Positions 7,076 to 15,016 are shown, counted from the first letter of the stretch. The stretch is DNA of 37,980 nt from Roseiconus nitratireducens (GCF_008629675.1 NZ_VWOX01000029.1:1-37980), one strand, 5' to 3'. The notes: a model not told the origin generated them from the sequence alone. A program made the numbers and translations.

Positions 7076-7534
7076 TCACCCGATTCCCGAACGCTTCATA
7101 TGTCGGAAAACTGTGCGGAGAATGTCGTTGTCGTCTTCGCCGCTGGCACCATTCGGGTAGCAGGACTCGACCGCCTCACCCACCTGGCTAGTCGTCAAGC
7201 CGGTGAGGCCGAGGGCCTGAAGACTCTCCAACAATTCCGTATGATCTGCTTTGGAAGCGGGTGTTACCTTTGGCTTCTGTGGCGTTTCGGATCGCTCGTA
7301 AAAGAGGACGTATTCCCCGTTCACGCCGATGCCCATCTCTCTCGCCTTCAAGTTGTCTTCGACCTGACTTGCATTGAAATACGGTCGGCCATTGGACAGC
7401 CGAAGGGGCGAATGGAATGTCCCCCGCTTAACGTGCCAGTAAAATTGGCTGCGGCTCATCTTCAGCAGCGAACACATCTTGCTCACTGTGATAGCAGCTT
7501 TCGGTTTGTTCTCGGTCATCGTGTTTACGGTCAT
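7076..7534 (-). CDS. Excisionase-like helix-turn-helix protein
   Basis: This 152-residue protein has an N-terminal helix-turn-helix of the MerR/excisionase kind. It shows ITVSKMCSLLKMSRSQFYWHV followed by a wing-like segment with GRPYFNASQVEDNL (about residues 15 to 65). The rest is a linker and an acidic helical C-terminus. Proteins of this kind direct the matching tyrosine recombinase toward excision or regulate it, and the integrase gene is directly downstream, so that role fits. The start at ATG 7534 has AAGG 12 nt upstream. Two imperfect matches to the array motif lie nearby, one inside this gene. Confidence 0.7.
   Translation of the reverse strand: MTVNTMTENKPKAAITVSKMCSLLKMSRSQFYWHVKRGTFHSPLRLSNGRPYFNASQVEDNLKAREMGIGVNGEYVLFYERSETPQKPKVTPASKADHTELLESLQALGLTGLTTSQVGEAVESCYPNGASGEDDNDILRTVFRHMKRSGIG
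7254..7266 (-). promoter_or_regulatory. Near-match to the array motif inside the HTH gene (11/13)
   Basis: TAACACCCGCTTC matches the motif at 11 of 13 positions and is read in frame as part of the HTH protein. It lies over 300 nt before the integrase start, unlike the other copies. A single match of this quality could be chance, so it is listed with low confidence. Confidence 0.15.
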
Positions 7535-7579
7535 CGTTCAGTTGCCTTGCAGAAATCGGACAGTTCAGACACAAAAAAA

Positions 7580-8527
7580 TCAGGCTGTGTTTGCCTTAAG
7601 GTGCTCGTGTCCAGCGGGTGTCAGGCAGCGGCCTTTCTCGTTCTTGGTGATCAATCCAAGCCTGATGAAATCGCCTTCAAACATCTCAATTGACTGACGA
7701 GGCAAACCGAGATGCGTGGCCAATACGTTGAGCCGTACCGGCCCTTGATGTTGCTTCAGCAGGTTGAGATAGCTCTGTTCCACCGGATCAAAACCCAGGG
7801 CATCGATCCCCTCCATTTCTGTCATCTCTTTGATGTGGCGGGGCTCGATGAAGTCGCAGCCATTGGCAGAACAAGATCGCTTGGCAGCTTCCAGCATTCG
7901 GACGGCGAGTCGTGGAACACCACGGCTTCGTTTGGCGAGTTCGTGGATTGATTTGGGATCAATCCCCCACCCAAGACGCTTGGCTCGCTGCTCGATCAGC
8001 ACGGCCATTTCGTCGCTGGAGTAGTGCGTCAATCGGAGCAGGATCTTGAACCGGTCTCTTGAACTGGTGGTCAGCATGTATTCATGCGTGGTCGCACCGA
8101 TCAGCGTAAAAGGCGGCAATGTCACCGGCTTCTTCTTGCCGCCTAGAAATAGCTTTCGGTCCTCGGTCGCCCTGTAGAGGCAGATCTGGACGGTTTCATT
8201 TAGCTCCGCTATTTCATCGATGAACAGGATTTGGCCCGGTTTGTCGAGCATCATCAATAAACCTTGCATCTGACTGACGTTCCCGATGTTATTCGCCAAT
8301 TCAACATGGACCTCGGTGCAAAGTTCACGGGCTACAAGCTCGCTCAGCGTCGTCTTCCCAGTTCCTCCCGGTCCTGCCATAAGCAGGTGTGGGAACGACA
8401 CGTTCTCTTCACCGTGTTTGCTTCGTTCGTGCCAGTAAGCATCAAATGCCGTTTGCAGAACTCGAACGGCTCGGGTTTGGCCAACAACTTGGCTCAGGCT
8501 GGTCAAGATTGGTTCAGTCTCGTGCAT
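7580..8527 (-). CDS. RuvB-like AAA+ ATPase
   Basis: This 315-residue protein has Walker A GPGGTGKT at residues 52 to 59, Walker B ILFIDE, the sensor stretch TLIGATT, the arginine-finger region SRDRF, and a C-terminal winged-helix segment with LGLPRQSIEMFEGDFIRLGLI. The order and spacing match RuvB, the Holliday-junction branch-migration motor. Cellular RuvB is around 340 residues, and the family's signature regions differ enough here to suggest an element-encoded paralogue. ATG 8527 follows CGGAGA. It is the first gene of the operon that includes the HTH protein, integrase and HAD gene, which points to a recombination or replication role in the element. Confidence 0.82.
   Translation of the reverse strand: MHETEPILTSLSQVVGQTRAVRVLQTAFDAYWHERSKHGEENVSFPHLLMAGPGGTGKTTLSELVARELCTEVHVELANNIGNVSQMQGLLMMLDKPGQILFIDEIAELNETVQICLYRATEDRKLFLGGKKKPVTLPPFTLIGATTHEYMLTTSSRDRFKILLRLTHYSSDEMAVLIEQRAKRLGWGIDPKSIHELAKRSRGVPRLAVRMLEAAKRSCSANGCDFIEPRHIKEMTEMEGIDALGFDPVEQSYLNLLKQHQGPVRLNVLATHLGLPRQSIEMFEGDFIRLGLITKNEKGRCLTPAGHEHLKANTA
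7611..7623 (-). promoter_or_regulatory. Near-match to the array motif in the RuvB-like gene (12/13)
   Basis: TGACACCCGCTGG differs from the motif at one position and lies 76 nt before the HTH start. It is in frame within the coding sequence (LTPAG, a segment that fits the normal RuvB C-terminus). It lacks the pyrimidine at offset six. It may be coincidence or an internal copy for the integrase group. Confidence 0.25.
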
Positions 8528-8557
8528 TTGTTTCTCCGTGTTGGTTGTTCTGTCAGA

Positions 8558-8570
8558 CAAGCGGGTGTCA
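8558..8570 (-). promoter_or_regulatory. Array motif copy 8, overlaps a stop codon
   Basis: Exact copy of TGACACCCGCTTG. Its TGA is the stop codon of the 8568 to 8849 gene. It lies 30 nt before the start of the RuvB-like gene and would head the recombination operon. Confidence 0.6.
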
Positions 8571-8849
8571 CTCGATGTTCATTCCGTTGAAGACATGGAA
8601 AGCAACAAATGCCATCACGTCCTCGTTGGGGCAATCGCTCTGCATCAATCGCCGCCATGCAGCACCGGTGGATTCGTTGTTCCGTCCCATTCGTCGCCAG
8701 ATCTGAAACGCCATCAGTGCGTGGTCATGGCAGTCGAAGAACTCGCCCGACATCGTGCAGGCATACAGGCGGTCTGGATCTGGAATGAGCGACAGTAGTG
8801 GTTGAAGTTGCTCCCGCTCTTCGTCAGTGATCATTGGTGTTTTATGCAT
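8568..8849 (-). CDS. Unknown protein, 93 residues
   Basis: The chosen start is ATG 8849 with CGGAG seven nt upstream. The protein has a charged N-terminal helix, then CTMSGEFFDCHDHALMAFQIWRRM and AWRRLMQSDCPNEDVMAFVAFHVF-like helices. Two Cys and two His in the segment DCHDH are notable, but they do not form a standard zinc motif. Its stop codon is in array motif copy 8. No family is recognised. It is flanked on both sides by motif copies, so it appears to be a single-gene unit. Confidence 0.55.
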   Translation of the reverse strand: MHKTPMITDEEREQLQPLLSLIPDPDRLYACTMSGEFFDCHDHALMAFQIWRRMGRNNESTGAAWRRLMQSDCPNEDVMAFVAFHVFNGMNIE

Positions 8850-8890
8850 CGTTTGGCTCCGTAACAAAATATGGATTGATCGATGCCAAC

Positions 8891-8903
8891 CAAGCGGGTG
8901 TCA
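8891..8903 (-). promoter_or_regulatory. Array motif copy 9
   Basis: Exact copy of TGACACCCGCTTG, 41 nt before the ATG at 8849. It lies just after the terminator-like hairpin at 8918 to 8937, that is, between a terminator and the next gene. No reading frame of note ends in it. Confidence 0.6.
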
Positions 8904-8917
8904 TTTCGAAAGTGAAA

Positions 8918-8937
8918 ATGGGGCCTCCTTGCCCCAT
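8918..8937 (-). terminator. Terminator-like hairpin after the 8953 gene
   Basis: A 7-bp perfect stem (ATGGGGC with GCCCCAT) with a 6-nt loop, followed on the minus strand by TTTTCACTTT. It begins 15 nt after the stop of the 8953 to 9390 gene. Confidence 0.6.
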
Positions 8938-8952
8938 CGCCACACACAACAC

Positions 8953-9390
8953 CTAAGCGGCAACTTCGTCGGCAAAACCGACTGGAGTGACAGCGACATC
9001 GAGATCCTTGGTGACGAGTCGGCCAGACCGCTTCATCTTTGGAAGGCGGTCGATCAACTCCTTCCTTACAGTTGATATCGCTTCCTGAACGTCATCAATT
9101 CGAGACTGAATGGCGCTGTCCTCGTTCACCTTGTCGTCCATGGCCTCAGTGATTGCTTCACGGAGAAGCGACAATGCATCGTCCCGGTTCAGCCCTGCCT
9201 TCTCCCAGAACAGGGCCAACGTGGAGACCAAGGGAATGCTGACGGTCGGGCTCACGAATTGGTCAGCGTGCTTTTCGACGCTGCCCCTGACACGAACAAC
9301 GATCACTTCGTCGATCTCGTGTCGTCCGACTGTGAAATCGGCGGACTCTTTGCCCCAAACTTTGGAAAGCAAGTTCTTGATTTGGTTCAT
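8953..9390 (-). CDS. Unknown protein, 145 residues
   Basis: The protein starts at ATG 9390 with AAGGAG seven nt upstream. The first half is strand-rich (DEVIVVRVRGSVEKHADQF, then SPTVSIPLVSTLALFWEKAG). The second half is helical and charged, with a possible coiled coil (residues 70 to 120). I do not recognise the family. Upstream is motif copy 10 and downstream a terminator-like hairpin, so it appears to be transcribed alone. The regular presence of a strong ribosome binding site suggests it is a real gene. Confidence 0.6.
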   Translation of the reverse strand: MNQIKNLLSKVWGKESADFTVGRHEIDEVIVVRVRGSVEKHADQFVSPTVSIPLVSTLALFWEKAGLNRDDALSLLREAITEAMDDKVNEDSAIQSRIDDVQEAISTVRKELIDRLPKMKRSGRLVTKDLDVAVTPVGFADEVAA

Positions 9391-9430
9391 TGTGTGGCTC
9401 CTTGTTTTGTGTGGGTGACTGACTGGCATA

Positions 9431-9443
9431 CAAGCGGGTGTCA
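9431..9443 (-). promoter_or_regulatory. Array motif copy 10, overlaps a stop codon
   Basis: Exact copy of TGACACCCGCTTG. Its TGA is the stop codon of the 9441 to 9776 gene. It lies 40 nt before the ATG at 9390. Confidence 0.6.
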
Positions 9444-9776
9444 GTTCGTGGAATCAAATTTTGGAATGACGATCAGCGGATCATCGGGAATCATTTGCTT
9501 CACGGCATCTGGCTGGACTTGATCGGCTCGATATGGAAGTCTCAGCGAGTGTCCGTCTCTCATGTCGCACAGCATCAGGAAGACGTATTGGCTGGCAATT
9601 TCGCTCGGTAGCGGCCATCGAAAATGCCAATAGGAACAAGCAATCTCAAATGCCCACTGCCAAGCCAATCGCCAGCTTTCGCCCTTGGGTCTTATGCCGT
9701 ATCGCCAAAGGTGCGACCGAACTTCCCTCACTCGACGTTTGCTTGGGCTGCCTGGAAGGAATCTGTCGTCAGGCAT
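9441..9776 (-). CDS. Unknown Trp-rich basic protein, 111 residues
   Basis: The protein starts at ATG 9776; an in-frame TAG three codons upstream rules out an earlier start. There is no good ribosome binding site. The N-terminal part is basic (SPSKRRVREVRSHLWRYG). The middle is Trp-rich (WRLAWQWAFEIACSYWHFRW). The C-terminus holds LPYRADQVQPDAVKQMIPDD. It could be a small nucleic-acid-binding protein, but no family is recognised. Its stop is in array motif copy 10. There is no motif directly upstream, so it may depend on the transcript of the 35-residue ORF before it. Confidence 0.5.
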   Translation of the reverse strand: MPDDRFLPGSPSKRRVREVRSHLWRYGIRPKGESWRLAWQWAFEIACSYWHFRWPLPSEIASQYVFLMLCDMRDGHSLRLPYRADQVQPDAVKQMIPDDPLIVIPKFDSTN

Positions 9777-9849
9777 AGTTGTCTAGTGTTTGAAAAGTTG
9801 GAATTTGAAAGGACCAAACGGAAACGCCGGGGATAGACCAGTAGTGACT

Positions 9850-9957
9850 TCAGGGCTTCTTGGATGGCAGCAGAACTCCACCGCTCACCGGCCAGCTTTG
9901 TTGCAGTGGCTCATGCTGTTCTTCGAAGTGCCGAAGCCGGAAGTGACGTTTGATCAT
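9850..9957 (-). CDS. Possible 35-residue small gene predicted by the array motif
   Basis: An ATG at 9957 opens a 35-codon frame (beginning MIKRHFRLRHFEEQ) exactly 40 nt after motif copy 11, the modal distance in this array. A GGGG run sits directly before the ATG, which is a poor ribosome binding site. The peptide is basic at the N-terminus. Without the motif spacing I would not call it. The alternative is that motif copy 11 drives only the 9776 gene, with a 221-nt leader. Confidence 0.35.
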   Translation of the reverse strand: MIKRHFRLRHFEEQHEPLQQSWPVSGGVLLPSKKP

Positions 9958-9997
9958 CCCCGGCGTTCCGTTCGGTTGTCCCGATCAGGACAGGTGA

Positions 9998-10010
9998 CAA
10001 GCGGGTGTCA
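9998..10010 (-). promoter_or_regulatory. Array motif copy 11
   Basis: Exact copy of TGACACCCGCTTG, 19 nt after the stop of the ArdC-like gene and 40 nt before the 35-residue ORF at 9957. Confidence 0.6.
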
Positions 10011-10029
10011 GAAAGAGCGAGAAAGTTCG

Positions 10030-10959
10030 CTAGTACGACTTTGATCGAGCCAGAACCGGTTGGTTGCGGGCTTCGGGCGCATCTTCAGCGTCTCGGCTGA
10101 AAGAGAGGATGTGCTGATCCACAACCTTCGACGAAAGAGCGGACGCCTTGAAGATGTACGTCGAATCGTTGGCCATGGCAGAGAGCCATTGCTTCAAATA
10201 CGAAGCACTGTTTTCCGTGGTGGCCGTCGTGCTTATCGAAAATGCCCCCATTAGAAATGAAGCGCCCAACTCTGCCACAAGCTCTTCGAAGGCGTAGGTT
10301 TCCTTGGTTTGTTTTCGTTCGAAGTCACTGCGAGTAACTCCCCAATGCACGAGTTCATGCAGAAGCGTTTCGTAGAACGATTCTGGACTTTCGAATTGGT
10401 GCCTGAATGGCATCGTGATCGTATCGTCGGAGCGTCGATAAAAGGCCCGGTTGCCCCCGTAGTTGATCGTTGCCCCAGTCGCTTCGATGACTTCATCGGC
10501 GTGCTGGTAGCGGATTTCGGAATCGAGGTTTGGCTTAGTGTGGCCAACTCGGAATTGATCGAGGCCGGTGGTTTGCTCGGCGTTGAACACGCTGAACTCC
10601 CGCATGACCATGAAGCTGTCGTCGGTTTCTTTTCCGTTTTCGTCGATTCGGCTTCGTTTGATTGGCTTCCACAAAACAATCTTCGTGGCTTTCTGACCTT
10701 TGCGAACAGAAGCCCCGTTGAATTGGATTTGCTTGAACGTGCCCCACCACTTGCTCTGAAAGTTCTGCTTGGCGGCAGAGCACTGAAGAATCAACTGGTT
10801 GATCCCACGGTAAACGGCTCCCGTGCTCAGGCTGGTGTGAAGTCCCGGCGAGTTCGGATCGTCCGACCAAGGTTTTCGCCAAGGAGGAAGCGATCCATTG
10901 CTCAGGCTTTCGATGATGGAGTTAGTAATGTCTTGGCGGATGTCGTTCTGGCTTCGCAT
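10030..10959 (-). CDS. ardC: ArdC-family antirestriction protein
   Basis: This 309-residue protein has the ArdC layout. An N-terminal ssDNA-binding domain (about residues 1 to 130) shows the family pattern of an early helix and then SLPPWRKPW, YRGINQLIL and WGTFKQI. A zincin-like metallopeptidase domain follows, with HELVHW (HExxH) near residue 205 and a second acidic site in YAFEELVAELGA. ArdC proteins coat incoming single-stranded DNA during conjugation and protect it from restriction. The start ATG 10959 follows GAGGAG and lies 37 nt after motif copy 12; an upstream ATG at 11040 would read through the motif and is rejected. It sits at the edge of the defence cargo. Confidence 0.85.
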   Translation of the reverse strand: MRSQNDIRQDITNSIIESLSNGSLPPWRKPWSDDPNSPGLHTSLSTGAVYRGINQLILQCSAAKQNFQSKWWGTFKQIQFNGASVRKGQKATKIVLWKPIKRSRIDENGKETDDSFMVMREFSVFNAEQTTGLDQFRVGHTKPNLDSEIRYQHADEVIEATGATINYGGNRAFYRRSDDTITMPFRHQFESPESFYETLLHELVHWGVTRSDFERKQTKETYAFEELVAELGASFLMGAFSISTTATTENSASYLKQWLSAMANDSTYIFKASALSSKVVDQHILSFSRDAEDAPEARNQPVLARSKSY

Positions 10960-10996
10960 TGCGGCTGCTCCTCGTGAATGAGTGAAGTACAGCGAG

Positions 10997-11009
10997 CAAG
11001 CGGGTGTCA
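10997..11009 (-). promoter_or_regulatory. Array motif copy 12, at the array edge
   Basis: Exact copy of TGACACCCGCTTG, 37 nt before the ArdC start. It is the last copy on the right; no gene of the array lies upstream of it, since a plus-strand gene begins at 11091. It marks the present boundary between the array and the defence cargo. Confidence 0.6.
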
Positions 11010-11090
11010 GCATCGGAATCTGGGCCAGCTTTCTCCTCAACTACCTGTAGCCAGCTTAAATTGAGCACTTCTCAATCAGAGGAAAGGGAG

Positions 11091-12131
11091 ATGGCAAAAA
11101 AGAGACGACAACAAAACCTGGACGAGAAACTTCGAGATTCCAAAACCGCAATTGAGTTGCTCGACATTCTCATCGAAGAGACGATGGGCGGGATCGAGTA
11201 TTGCCAATCGCAGCTAAAGAAGCGTGATGCTGCATCAAAGGCCGTGCAGTCGACTTTTGAGGAGATCCTTCAAAGACATGAATCTGAGTTGCGAACTCTG
11301 CAAAGGCGACGGCGGCGGCTTCAAGAGATCCAAGAGAACAAGAAGATTCCTGCGAAGCTGAAGAAACAGATTTCAGCGCTGGAGAGGGACATCATTCTGC
11401 TGGGCCGAAGTTCTTGGTCAGGTGGTTCTTCAACGATTAGGAACCGAAAACGTGACCTTGCAGATTTGCTTGAGCAAGTCGAAATTTGCTTGAACCCACC
11501 AAAACGGCTGAAGACAGTCAACGACAAATTCAAGGTCGGTGAGTCATACTCTCGGCAGTCGGTTACTCGATCCTACGACTCGCTTATCTGGCAGGTTCTT
11601 CGGGCACACTTCGAGTTTCCCTCGACCACAAGAAGTGGCTCCTCAAAGGTCGTAATCGCTGCCGCTCTTCCTGCGAAAGAAGAATATGCTGCAGTGAAAG
11701 AAATGCATTTTACGAAGACACTTGAGACTCTCGTAAATGACGCTTACGAGATCGTTGCAGAACTTGCAGAGGAGATGGAAGAAGCCTTTGAGAATACGCC
11801 TGAAAGCCTACAGGACAGCGATATTGGACAGGCCAGAGAAGAGGCGGCGAGTCAACTAGAATCGATTTCGGCGGATGCACCAGAAGTTCCCGATTCGCTT
11901 CAAGAATACAAGGTTATTCACTTTCCATCAAAATCAGGAAAGAGTCGGGCAGACCGTGCAGGTGTAGCGGCAGGCATTTTGCGTGCGGCGATTGGTGCTG
12001 TTCGGCAGCATCTCGATCCACCTCCGAAACTCCCAAGGTCTGAACGAAAAAGTATTGACGAATTTCTTGTTCAACTTGAACGTGACATCGATGAAATCGA
12101 AAGCGTCGAATTTCCTGGCATGTATGGCTAG
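11091..12131 (+). CDS. Coiled-coil protein of unknown function, 346 residues
   Basis: The protein starts at ATG 11091 with GAGG eight nt upstream. Residues 1 to 120 are strongly charged and helical (Arg/Lys/Glu/Gln-rich), typical of a long coiled coil. A short Ser/Gly-rich turn (SSWSGGSSTIRNRKRD) interrupts it near residue 110. The middle has SVTRSYDSLIWQVLRAHFEFP and a strand-rich VVIAAALPAKEEY. The C-terminal half is acidic and helical. No catalytic motif is evident. It is convergent with the S-4TM gene and stands at the start of the defence cargo, so a link with that module or with the element is possible but not shown. Confidence 0.6.
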   Translation: MAKKRRQQNLDEKLRDSKTAIELLDILIEETMGGIEYCQSQLKKRDAASKAVQSTFEEILQRHESELRTLQRRRRRLQEIQENKKIPAKLKKQISALERDIILLGRSSWSGGSSTIRNRKRDLADLLEQVEICLNPPKRLKTVNDKFKVGESYSRQSVTRSYDSLIWQVLRAHFEFPSTTRSGSSKVVIAAALPAKEEYAAVKEMHFTKTLETLVNDAYEIVAELAEEMEEAFENTPESLQDSDIGQAREEAASQLESISADAPEVPDSLQEYKVIHFPSKSGKSRADRAGVAAGILRAAIGAVRQHLDPPPKLPRSERKSIDEFLVQLERDIDEIESVEFPGMYG

Positions 12132-12158
12132 AGAACGGCTCTGGCGCAGCCTCTTCAA

Positions 12159-13010
12159 TCATGCCTGTGCTTCAGGTCTTTGGCGGAATTCGCACCAGAG
12201 TTCGTTAAGTTCCTTTCGCCTCCACTTCCATATCCATTCGGGAATGATTGGTGCCGAAGCTCTAGCGAGTTGATATTCGTGGACCAACTTGATTGATTCA
12301 GTTTGATTCAGCTTCTTCTCGTTCAGCAATGATTCTGCTCGCTTTTCGATTTCCTCAGCACGAGCGGAAAATGCGAAATAGCCAATCGCAAGACGTAGCA
12401 GACCTAGCGACAACCCCAACAAGAGGACCGAAGTCACAATTCGGCTGATTGCGACGAGGTTGACCTGGCTGGTTATCGTTAGGATGCTCACCACGAGCGC
12501 CGCTATCGAGCCCAGTATTGCCAAGCCAATAACGGTTATGCAAATCCAAAGCATCGTCTCGGACAAGTGCTTACTCCACCAAGCCGATTCCATGACGTTT
12601 TCCACACCTCGCTTAGCCCCAGGAGACTCCTTGCTTGCAAAATATGGTTCATCGGATTCGAACTTCCTTGCCCCCGACTTAACAGAGCGTGAGCAGCGAG
12701 CAACCAAGTCAGATAATTCACGGCCAGAAATCTCCCATCCGAAACCGTCTTGCATTTCGATTTTTCGTCGCAGCCCTTGCCCAATTCCCCTGACTCGCTC
12801 CATGCGATATGCCGCAAGTTCCGAAGCGAGAGTGGCCGCAGCTACAACGAATGGGATCGGCTCGACTGAAATGTTGACAAAGAAGACACTAACACCAACC
12901 AGAAATGCGATGGCTTTCAGAACCAACGAAAATCCCCACCACCACTTGGCTGACTGATCGAGACTACGGCAAAGCGATATTGGGTTAAGCGGTGTGTGGT
13001 TCTCAGCCAT
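12159..13010 (-). CDS. Four-TM effector of the S-4TM type
   Basis: This 283-residue protein has four hydrophobic segments: two near the N-terminus (around LKAIAFLVGVSVFFV and IPFVVAAATLASELAAY), then a charged loop, then two more (WICITVIGLAILGSIAALVV and VTSVLLLGLSLGLLRLA). A cytoplasmic tail follows with the motif YQLARASAPIIPEWIWK. This layout and the tail motif fit the SMODS-associated 4-TM (S-4TM) family, predicted effectors of CD-NTase systems that would damage the membrane on receiving a signal. The ATG at 13010 overlaps the nucleotidyltransferase stop, so the two are translationally coupled. An upstream start is possible but would overlap more. I know of no direct demonstration for this subtype. 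Confidence 0.72.
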   Translation of the reverse strand: MAENHTPLNPISLCRSLDQSAKWWWGFSLVLKAIAFLVGVSVFFVNISVEPIPFVVAAATLASELAAYRMERVRGIGQGLRRKIEMQDGFGWEISGRELSDLVARCSRSVKSGARKFESDEPYFASKESPGAKRGVENVMESAWWSKHLSETMLWICITVIGLAILGSIAALVVSILTITSQVNLVAISRIVTSVLLLGLSLGLLRLAIGYFAFSARAEEIEKRAESLLNEKKLNQTESIKLVHEYQLARASAPIIPEWIWKWRRKELNELWCEFRQRPEAQA

Positions 13011-14007
13011 ATGTTGGAAACTCCGATCCAAAGATCTCTCGCCACCAGTAGATTGCATTCTTGTGATCGCCCTGCTGCTCGTACATGTTGGCAAAACTGG
13101 CACGCTGCGCAGCGTTATTCATGGCGTCTCTTATCTTCGTTTTTGTTTGCCAGTCAACACCTTCGTCCAAAGGTGGTCCAAGTCCCTTTGGGTCAGCGCA
13201 TGAAGACATTAAATGGGTCTGGCAGTTCTGGAAGAAATACTGCAAAGCGGTCGGATAAGCCTGGATGGGAGTGCAATATGCGAACACGTTTTGCACGAGA
13301 GTCTCGAAGTAATACGAAGCGAGGCGAGGCTTATGCGTGCGGCGGTTCCAGAACTTTAGCAACCGCATGACTGGCAAAAAATTGCCGCTGTGTCGCTTGT
13401 TCGTTGCAGTTACTCTCTCGCTATCCTTCCGAGGATCAGTTCGAATCCAATTGCCGCCTCCGTCTGGAATCAAATAATACGCAATTCCGCTTCCTGTGAA
13501 GTCACTGACCGGAAGCGCCGGAACGATGTCGAATGCCCAGTCGTATGAGGCCAAGTTAAGGACTACCGCCTGCTGGCTTCGCTTGATATCCGCTTTTCGG
13601 TAATTCGTAATGGAAGACAGCGACGACTTGATCTGATTTAGAACACGGCGTGAATTAACATTCCCATAGCCGTCATTAAAGCCAGAAAGCGGAGCGGAGT
13701 TGTCGGTTATCCTAAGCCGGTAGGTGTACCCGTAGCCTGAACTGTGACTCTCAGTTCCTCGTCCATTGAGTAGGATCATCAAGTCGATGTCGTCGAGTGG
13801 TCGAATTTTCGTTTTCCGAGCGAATGACCCAAACGAAAGGTAACTAGACCAACTCATGTCGGGGAAAGCCGGATCTTTGGTGTCCAGTGATTTCAGTTGC
13901 TCAAACAAATAGTCCCGGCTGGAGCGGGCAGTGCTCGTTGTACTAGACGGCAAGTCCACGCTATCCCGCCGAAATGCATCGAAAGCGGCCCAAACAGTCA
14001 ACGCCAT
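13003..14007 (-). CDS. CD-NTase (SMODS-type oligonucleotide cyclase)
   Basis: This 334-residue protein has the nucleotidyltransferase fold of cGAS/DncV-like enzymes. It shows GS at residues 60 to 61 (SFGSFARKT), the catalytic pair DID at 73 to 75 (PLDDIDLMI), and the third acid at D160 in WAFDIVPAL. A helical C-terminal domain follows, with VMRLLKFWNRR, typical of the family's second domain. Such enzymes make cyclic di- or trinucleotides on phage infection and activate an effector; here the partner is the coupled four-TM protein. The chosen start is ATG 14007 with GAGGAAA upstream. A TTG at 14088 would overlap the upstream gene and add 27 residues. Confidence 0.85.
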   Translation of the reverse strand: MALTVWAAFDAFRRDSVDLPSSTTSTARSSRDYLFEQLKSLDTKDPAFPDMSWSSYLSFGSFARKTKIRPLDDIDLMILLNGRGTESHSSGYGYTYRLRITDNSAPLSGFNDGYGNVNSRRVLNQIKSSLSSITNYRKADIKRSQQAVVLNLASYDWAFDIVPALPVSDFTGSGIAYYLIPDGGGNWIRTDPRKDSERVTATNKRHSGNFLPVMRLLKFWNRRTHKPRLASYYFETLVQNVFAYCTPIQAYPTALQYFFQNCQTHLMSSCADPKGLGPPLDEGVDWQTKTKIRDAMNNAAQRASFANMYEQQGDHKNAIYWWREIFGSEFPTYG

Positions 14008-14065
14008 CGATTTTTCCTCGAATGATGAGTTGGATTTCCGGTTCTGCTTTTCGTGTCCATAACGC

Positions 14066-15016
<951 letters not shown>

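Noticed and set aside
10309..10977. Plus-strand ORF of 222 residues opposite ardC
   Set aside because: The minus frame has clear ArdC motifs, so the plus frame is a shadow.
2732..11009. The motif as a sigma-54 promoter (TGGCAC-N5-TTGC)
   Set aside because: The motif has TGACAC-N4-TTG and lacks the invariant GG and the final C; the spacing is one base short in all copies.
2732..11009. The motif as a sigma-70 or ECF -35 element
   Set aside because: TGACA resembles a -35, but no TATAAT-like element lies 16 to 18 nt further on, and the YRTC step follows too closely for an ECF -10.
2732..11009. The motif repeats as a CRISPR array or integron attC sites
   Set aside because: The repeats are too short and the spacers are whole genes; the motif is not palindromic and has no RYYYAAC/GTTRRRY pair.
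11010..11040. Upstream ATG at 11040 for the ArdC gene
   Set aside because: It would translate through the conserved motif, and the ATG at 10959 has a strong GAGGAG.
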